Source: Aedes albopictus (Eukaryota > Arthropoda > Insecta > Diptera > Culicidae). Taken from it: a DNA stretch of 64,000 nt. Positions 58,109 through 64,000 of the stretch are shown in pieces (the stretch's first letter is position 1; each line of letters begins with the position of its first letter). The stretch covers positions 1 to 64,000 of the forward strand of contig NW_026917520.1 in NCBI RefSeq assembly GCF_035046485.1, read 5' to 3'. Position numbers and translations under genes: made by a program. The notes under the pieces were generated by a model, which searched no databases, had not been told where the DNA came from, and saw only the letters and a list, made by a program, of their open reading frames with translations.

Positions 58109-58356
58109 CCTAAGCCTGAGCTAAGCTTGAGAAGCGCAAAATCACCCGAAAATGCATTCACGTTATATTTCGCATCATATGGAATCTAGAGTAATTCTTA
58201 GCCTCAGCTAAGCTCAGGAAGCGCAAAATCACTTGAAAATGCATTCAGGTTACATTGTGCATCATATGGAATCTGGTGTTTTCCTAAGCCTGAGCTATGC
58301 TTACGAAGCGCAAAATCACCCGAAAATACATTCCAGTTTCAATTGCGCATCATATG
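58109..58356 (-). repeat. 87-bp satellite, inverted
   Basis: About three reverse-complement units (CCTAAGCCTGAGCTAAGC ... GCGCAAAATCACCCGAAAAT). Its last bases ATATG (58352-58356) are the target duplication of the first TRIM. Confidence 0.88.
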
Positions 58357-58449
58357 TGTGGTAGTTTGGCACTCATCAAGTAGGCTGATGACAGGAGTTC
58401 AATTGATGACCACTCCAACTGTCAAGAAGCAAGCACGGAACCCACCACA

Positions 58450-58501
58450 AATGGCAGACGAGGATCGGATCTTACTGGATTTCAATGAAGATGAAGAATA
58501 A
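58450..58501 (+). promoter_or_regulatory. primer-binding site and mini-ORF of TRIM 1
   Basis: TGGCAGACGAGGATCGGAT (from 58452) matches the tRNA-Ser(GCT) complement except for one inserted A and one mismatch. An ATG overlapping it opens a 16-codon frame starting MADEDRILLDF and ending at 58501, possibly a gag leftover. Confidence 0.6.
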
Positions 58502-58657
58502 TTCGAAGATTCTTTAAACAAAAGCCCTTCGCCCGGCCCCAGAACCAATGAATCGGCCGGATTTCAGTACCATGGAGATGACGAAGAAAAATGAAAATCA
58601 AACGAAGCGATCAAATCTAAAGTGGCAGACCACCTCAAGATGCACGAGAAACAAAAT

Positions 58658-59588
58658 AAAGTCCTTCACGGACAACCGGCTGGTTGGTCCGGTGAAGGCA
58701 CGGCTATTAAAGTCCTTTACGGACAACCGGCTGGTTGGTCCGGTGAAGGCAAGACTACTAAAGTCCTTCACGGACAACCGGCTGATTGGTCCGGTGGAGG
58801 CACGACTACTAAAGCCCTTCACGGACAACCGGCTGGTTGGTCCGGTGAAGGCATGACGAATAAAGTCCTTCACGGACAACCGGCTGGTTGGTCCGGTGAA
58901 GGCACGACTACTAAAGTCCTTCACGGACAACCGGCTGGTTGGTCCGGTGGAGGCACGACTACTAAAGCCCTTCACGGACAACCGGCTGGTTGGTCCGGTG
59001 AAGGCACGACTACTAAAGTCCTTCACGGACAACCGGCTGGTTGGTCCGGTGAAGGCACGACTAATAAAGTCCTTCACGGACAACCGGCTGGTTGGTCCGG
59101 TGAAGGCACGACTACTAAAGTCCTTCACGGACAACCGGCTGGTTGGTCCGGTGGAGGCATGACTACTAAAGCCCTTCACGGACAACCGGCTGGTTGGTCC
59201 GGTGAAGGCACGACTACTAAAGTCCTTCACGGACAACCGGCTGGTTGGTCCGGTGAAGGCACGACTAATAAAGTCCTTCACGGACAACCGGCTGGTTGGT
59301 CCGGTGAAGGCACGACTACTAAAGTCCTTCACGGACAACCGGTTGGTTGGTCTGGTGAAGGCACGACTACTAAAGTCCTTCACGGACAACCGGCTGGTTG
59401 GTCCGGTGAAGGCACGACTACTAAAGTCCTTCACGAACAACCGGCTGGTTGGTCCGGTGAAGGCACGACTACTAAAGTCCTTCACGGACAACCGGCTGGT
59501 TGGTCCGGTGAAGGCACGACTACTAAAGTCCTTCACGGACAACCGGCTGGTTAACGGACAACCGGCTGGTTGGTCCGGTGAAGGCACG
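58658..59588 (+). repeat. 51-bp internal array of TRIM 1 (about 18 units)
   Basis: Each unit carries CCTTCACGGACAACC, a GGCT loop and GGTTGGTCCGGTGAAGG: a hairpin with stem CCTTCAC-GGAC-AACC and two single-base bulges. Because 51 is 17 codons and no frame stop falls in the unit, long frames (310 codons plus strand, 329 minus strand) run through it on both strands; I do not regard them as genes. The final units are joined by a partial deletion near 59552. Confidence 0.92.
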
Positions 59589-59766
59589 CTTAAATTGTAT
59601 TGTAATTCATATTGTATATGAAGAAAAGCTCTTCTTATAAAGAAAAGGAGCCATCTTTATAAAGAAAAGGAGATGTGGTAGTTTGGCACTCATCAAGTAG
59701 GCTGATGACAGGAGTTCAATTGATGACCACTCCAACTGTCAAGAAGCAAGCACGGAACCCACCACA

Positions 59767-60307
59767 ATATGGAATCTAGATTCAATATGATGCGCAATGT
59801 ATTCTAAATGCATTTTCGGATGATTTTGCGCTTCCTAAGTTTAGCTCAGGCTTAGGAAAACACCAAATTCCATATGATGCGCAATATAACTTGAATGCAT
59901 TTTCGGGTGATTTTGCGCTTCCTAAGCTTAGCTCAGGCTTAGGAAAACAGTAAATTCGATATGATGTGCAATGTAACCTGAATGTATTTTCAGGTGATTT
60001 TGCGCTTCCTAAGCTTATGATGTGCAATGTAACCTGAATGTATTTGCGGGTGATTTTGCGCTTCCTAAGCATAGTTCAGGCTTAGGATTGCTCTAGATTC
60101 CATATGATGCGCAATATAACCTGAATGTATTTTCGGGTGATTTTGCGCTTCCTGAGCATAGCTCAGGCTTAGGAAAACACCAGATTCCATATGATGCGCA
60201 ATGTAACCTGAATGCAATATGATGCGTAATGTAACCTAAATGCATTTTCGGGTAATTTTGCGCTTCCTAAGCTTAGTTCAGGCTTAGGATTGCTCTAGAT
60301 TCCATAT
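59767..60307 (+). repeat. 87-bp satellite between the two TRIMs
   Basis: About six forward units, some shortened (for example a deletion near 60015). Its last bases CATAT (60303-60307) are the target duplication of TRIM 2. Confidence 0.88.
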
Positions 60308-60398
60308 TGTGGTAGATTAAATAACTAGTAGTAGGCTGGGAGATGCCGGACGGCAGAGTGAAAAGAGCTGTCAATAAATACGGTTGCCACCCACCACA

Positions 60399-60447
60399 AA
60401 TGGCTGACGAGGATGGGATCCAAGCCATGAAGAGAATCGGAACTTGA
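60399..60447 (+). promoter_or_regulatory. primer-binding site and mini-ORF of TRIM 2
   Basis: TGGCTGACGAGGATGGGAT equals the tRNA-Ser(GCT) complement with one inserted T. The overlapping ATG (60400) opens a 15-codon frame starting MADEDGI, parallel to MADEDRI in TRIM 1. Confidence 0.6.
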
Positions 60448-60809
60448 AAAACAAGATTTGAGGTATCCTGGACGATTTGATGGATTGATGAGCACGGACC
60501 GCAATTAATTTTACCATTCCTCTGTGGGCGAAATCTCCTAGGCGACCAAGGGAGATAGGGCCGGTGCTGTTTTACGACGACAATTGAAATGTTATTCACG
60601 ATGTGATATGGAGGACAGCCTTACAAACCCCCGGGATGGATGAAGACTCTTGGTGTTGTCAGCATGTTAGTTGCTACGATTTGTGCACTGCGAAAGCTAA
60701 AAAGGATCAATACGTTTCCGTACGCTATCAACCAGCGATAGGTAAATATGAATAAAATTTAAAGTCCAACATAATGGACACGCGCTGTTCCTGGAGAGAA
60801 ACGCATATA

Positions 60810-61160
60810 ACAAAATCCTTAACGAGTAACACGCTAGGCAACGTGTTAGCTCGGAGAAGGTAAGAAGTACCAAAGACCTTAACGGACAACATGCTGCCAA
60901 CATGTTGGTCCGGAGAAGGCAAAGAAATATCAAAGTCCTTAACGAGCAACACGCTGGCAACGTGTTGGCTCGGAGAAGGCAGCTAAAATCAAAGTCCTTA
61001 ACGGACAACGTGCTGCCAACACGTTGGTTCGGAGAAGGCAATAATAAAGTCCTTAACGAGCAACTCGCTGGCGACGTGTTGGCTCGGAGAAGGCAGAAAG
61101 CATCAAAGTCCTTAACGGGCAACACGCTAGTAACGTGTTGGCCCGGAGAAGGCAGATAAT
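60810..61160 (+). repeat. about 60-bp internal array of TRIM 2 with covarying hairpins (six units)
   Basis: Units contain CCTTAAC, a four-base stem, a six-base stem, a loop, and the complements, then GGAGAAGG. Four-base stems pair as GAGT/GCTC, GGAC/GTCC, GAGC/GCTC, GGAC/GTTC, GAGC/GCTC and GGGC/GCCC. Six-base stems pair as AACACG/CGTGTT, AACATG/CATGTT, AACACG/CGTGTT, AACGTG/CACGTT, AACTCG/CGTGTT (one mismatch) and AACACG/CGTGTT. The first hairpin core is 60824-60852. Confidence 0.9.
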
Positions 61161-61651
61161 AATATTTACAGTTTTCAGCAATCCGAAAAAGAACGAGACT
61201 TTAAAAACAGACAACCTTTCAAAGATGTAGATTTGGAAGATTGATTCAGAGATTGCAGAACAGTGCAGTTTAAGTTTGGAGGAGCCTTAATACAAACTAC
61301 TGAAAACCATTCTTGGACGATTTTTAATGAAAAGCAGAGAGGCGTAGGCCGGATAAGGTATGCCCAACCGTATAACATGGTGCATTGCAGATCCCTTTGC
61401 CACCTACATCAGAGTCAGCAAAGCAAGTTGTTCAAGTCTATTGGAAAAGAGAAAAACCAAGACAATAACGCTTAGATGTCTAAAGTTTTAGAAGAAGTTT
61501 CATTTGTGTGATGATGAGATAAGATCGAGTAACTAACGGAATCCTGTCGATGGAGTTGCAGGAGTTTCCGTTCAATGTTTGCGAAGAAATTCATGTATGG
61601 AGAACTACATACTTGAAAACAAAGCCTTTTTTGATTTGCAACAAAAGGAGA
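61161..61651 (+). other. non-repetitive 3' interior of TRIM 2
   Basis: Contains no recognised domain. Short frames (up to 70 codons) are not supported. It ends with the polypurine tract before the 3' LTR. Confidence 0.5.
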
Positions 61652-61742
61652 TGTGGTAGATTAAATAACTAGTAGTAGGCTGGGAGATGCCGGACGGCAG
61701 AGTGAAAAGAGCTGTCAATAAATACGGTTGCCACCCACCACA

Positions 61743-63539
61743 CATATGATGCGCAATATAACCTGAATGTATTTTCGGGTGATTTTGCGCTTCCTTAGCA
61801 TAGCTAAGGTTAAGGAAAACACCAGATTCCATATGATACACAATATAACCTGGATGTATTTTCAGGTGATTTTGCGTTTCCTAAGCTTAGCTCCGGCTTA
61901 GGAAAACACTAAATTCGATATGATGTGCAATGTAACCTGAATGTATTTTCGGGTGATTTTGCGCTTTCTAAGCAAAGCTCAGGCTTGGGACTGCTCTAGA
62001 TTCTATATGATGTGCAATGTAACCTGAATGCAATTTAAGGTGATTTTGCGCTGCCTAAGCTTAGCTCAGGCTTAGGAAAACACCAAATTCGATATGATGT
62101 GCAATGTAACCTGAATGTATTTTCAGGTGATTTTGCGCTTCCTAAGCATAGTTCAGGCTTAGGATTGCTCTAGATTCCATGTGATGCGCAATATAACCTG
62201 AATGTATTTTCGGGTGAATTTGCGCTTCCTAAGCATAGCTCAGGCAAAGTAAAACACCTGTTTCCATGTGATGCACAATGTAACCTGAATGCATTTTCGG
62301 GTGAATTTGCGCTTCCTGAGCTTTGCTGAGGCTAAGAATTGCTCTAGATTCCATATGATGCGAATGTATTTTCGGGTGATCTTGCGCTTCCTAAGCTTAG
62401 CTCAGGCTTAGGAAAACACTAAATTTGATATGATGTGCAATGTAGCCTGAATGTATTTTCGGGTGATTTTGCGCTTCCTAAGCATAGCTCAGGCTTGGGA
62501 TTGCTCTAGATTCTATATGATGTGCAATGTAAGCTGAATGCAATTTAAGGTGATTTTGCGCTTCCTAAGCTTAGCTCAGGCTTAGGAAAACACCAGATTC
62601 GATATAATGTGCAATGTAACCTGAATGTATTTTCAAGTGATTGAAAACACAAGGTTCCATATGATGCACAATGTAACCTGAATGCATTTTCGGGTGATTT
62701 TGCGCTTCCTAAGCTTAGCTCAGGCTTAGGATTGCTCTTGATTCCTTATGATGCGGAATATAACCTGAATGTATTTTCGGGTGATTTTGCGCTTTCTGAG
62801 CTTAGCTGAGGCTAAAAATTGCTCTAGATTCCTATGATGTAACCAAATTCGATATGATGTGCAATGTAACCTGAATGTATTTTCAGGTGATTTTGCGCTT
62901 CCTAAGCTCAGCTCAGGCTAAGGAAAACACTATATTCCATATGATGCACAATGTTACCTGAATGTATTTTCAGGTGATTTTGCGCTTCCTAAGCTTAGCT
63001 CAGGCTAAGGAAAACACCAGATTCCACATGATGTACAATGTAACCTGAATGCATTTTCAGGTGATTTTGCGCTTCCTAAGCTTATCTCAGGCTTAGGAAA
63101 ACACCAGATTCCATATGACGCGCAATATAACCTGAATGCATTTTCGGGTGATTTTGCGCTTCCTAAGCTTAGCTCAGGCTTAGGAAAACACCAAATTCGA
63201 TATGATGTGCAGTGTACCCTGAATGTATTTTCGGGTGATTTTGCGCTTCCTAAGCATAGCTCAGGCTTAGGATTGCTCTAGATTCCATATGATGCGCAAT
63301 ATGACCTGAATGTATTTTCGGGTGATTTTGCGCTTCCTAAGCATAGCTCAGGCTTAGGAAAACACCAGATTCCATATGATGCGCAATGTAACCTGAATGC
63401 AATATGATGCGCAATGTAACGTGAATGTATTTTCAGGTGATTTTGCGCTTCCTAAGCTATGCACAGGCTTAGGATTGCTCTAGATTCCATATGATGCGCA
63501 ATATAACCCAAATGTATTTTCGGGTGATTTTGCGCTTCC
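61743..63539 (+). repeat. 87-bp satellite, long forward block
   Basis: About 20 units of the GCGCTTCCTAAGC family with variants CTCAGGCTTAGGAAAACACC and CTCAGGCTTAGGATTGCTC. The part 62130-62775 matches 14049-14688 unit for unit, and 62768-62785 shows the empty site of the outer gypsy insertion. Confidence 0.92.
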
Positions 63540-63612
63540 AAAGATGGAAATCACTCAAAGGGGTTTTTCCCTCTTCCAAATTTTTAGTTAAAATAATAAT
63601 AATAATAATAAT
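63540..63612 (+). mobile_element. 73-bp 3' end of the non-LTR element with (AAT)n tail
   Basis: AAAGATGGAAATCACTCAAA through the AAT tail is nearly identical to 8342-8414. An extremely 5'-truncated copy, or a duplicate of the same junction, since the sequence after the tail also matches. Confidence 0.88.
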
Positions 63613-64000
63613 AGTGTTTTCCTAAGCCTGAGCTAAGCTTAGGAAGCGCAAAATCACGCGAAACTGCATTTAGATTATATTGCTCATCATATGGAATCTG
63701 GTGTTTTCCTAAGCCTGAGCTAAGCTGAGGAAGCGCAAAATCACCCGAAAATGCATTCAGGTTACATTGTGCATCATATGGAAACTGGTGTTTTACTTAG
63801 GCTGAGCTATGCTTAGGAAGCGCAAATTCACTCTAGATTCCATATGATGCGCAATATAACCTGAATGTATTTTCGGGTGATTTTGCGCTTCCTAAGCATA
63901 GCTCAGGTTAAGGAAAACACCAGATTCCATATGATGCGCAATATAACCTGAATGTATTTGCGGGTGATTTTGCGTTTCCTAAGCTTAGCTCCGGCTTAGG
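63613..64000. repeat. 87-bp satellite, inverted then forward
   Basis: Reverse-complement units (63613-63833) follow the retrotransposon tail. At about 63834 the orientation returns to forward in mid-unit (CACTCTAGATTCCATATGATG) and continues to the window end. Confidence 0.88.

Larger units (their letters stand above)
58357..59766 (+). mobile_element. TRIM-like mini LTR retrotransposon 1, with 51-bp internal array
   Basis: 1,410 bp: direct terminal repeats of 93 bp (58357-58449 and 59674-59766) running from TGTGGTAGTTTGGCAC to GAACCCACCACA, a tRNA-Ser-like primer site, a polypurine tract (AAGAAAAGGAGA, to 59673) and a perfect 5-bp duplication ATATG (58352-58356 and 59767-59771). No gag or pol. 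Most of the interior is a 51-bp tandem array. Confidence 0.9.
60308..61742 (+). mobile_element. TRIM-like mini LTR retrotransposon 2, with a 60-bp internal array
   Basis: 1,435 bp: identical-looking 91-bp terminal direct repeats (60308-60398 and 61652-61742) starting TGTGGTAGATTAAATAAC and ending GCCACCCACCACA, a tRNA-Ser-like primer site, a polypurine tract (CAAAAGGAGA, to 61651) and a perfect 5-bp duplication CATAT (60303-60307 and 61743-61747). No gag or pol. Its LTR ends (TGTGGTAG...CCACCACA) match TRIM 1, but the LTR bodies differ, so they are related families. Confidence 0.9.

Noticed and set aside
58598..59587. 310-codon plus-strand and 329-codon minus-strand frames in TRIM 1
   Set aside because: The 51-bp unit equals 17 codons without stops in several frames, so long frames on both strands are expected; the better explanation of conservation is the hairpin.

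Overview
The window looks like non-genic, repeat-dense chromosomal DNA from a culicine mosquito, most likely Aedes. The strongest clue is a tRNA-derived SINE at 13540-13831 that resembles the Aedes Feilai family (intact B box, and the familiar tail about a crossed-out 'DRPGIEP' reading on the reverse strand). Long blocks of degenerate AGAAATTCC-type repeats, Ty3/gypsy elements primed by tRNA-Ser, and many palindromic MITEs agree with this. I see no host protein-coding gene that I can support. Nearly everything is a transposable element, a satellite, or one nested in another.

Layout. 1-6235: a 62-bp satellite in two opposed arms around a 433-bp hairpin element. 6236-8414: two palindromic elements, then a 5'-truncated non-LTR retrotransposon with an RNase H domain and an (AAT)n tail. 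8415-13265: remnants and a degenerate repeat that switches orientation near 12050, with a 93-bp TTAA-flanked MITE. 13278-14688: hAT-like end pieces, the SINE, and an 87-bp satellite. 14689-57946: one Ty3/gypsy element, mostly on the minus strand, broken by at least four later insertions: (i) a 3.7-kb Ty3/gypsy element with matching LTRs, a long intact pol frame and no gag (15979-19684, TSD GTAGT); (ii) a 31.1-kb inverted-repeat element (20347-51488) with 1,199-bp terminal inverted repeats, a TA target duplication and an interior of almost only 62-bp satellite; (iii) a 1.57-kb TIR element with an AT duplication (52157-53721); (iv) an unidentified element marked by 162-bp repeats, after which the gypsy RT fragment ended up inverted (57471-57946). 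58109-64000: 87-bp satellite into which two related TRIM-like mini-retrotransposons (58357-59766 and 60308-61742) inserted with perfect 5-bp TSDs.

How the parts fit. The 31-kb element is the main discovery candidate. Its boundaries are fixed by the gypsy reading frame on either side, its two arms share private satellite variants, and part of its core occurs a second time at the start of the window (constant offset 41,101 bp). The two TRIMs carry internal tandem arrays whose units fold into the same hairpin; in the second TRIM the stem positions covary, which suggests selection for RNA (or DNA) structure. Both TRIMs and the gag-less element have primer-binding sites resembling the 3' end of tRNA-Ser(GCT), so all three may depend on Gag, and the TRIMs also on Pol, from a Mag-like Ty3/gypsy element elsewhere.

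Limits: all identities are by eye, without alignment or database search. Long near-identical repeats are prone to assembly error, so copy numbers and the larger duplications are provisional.
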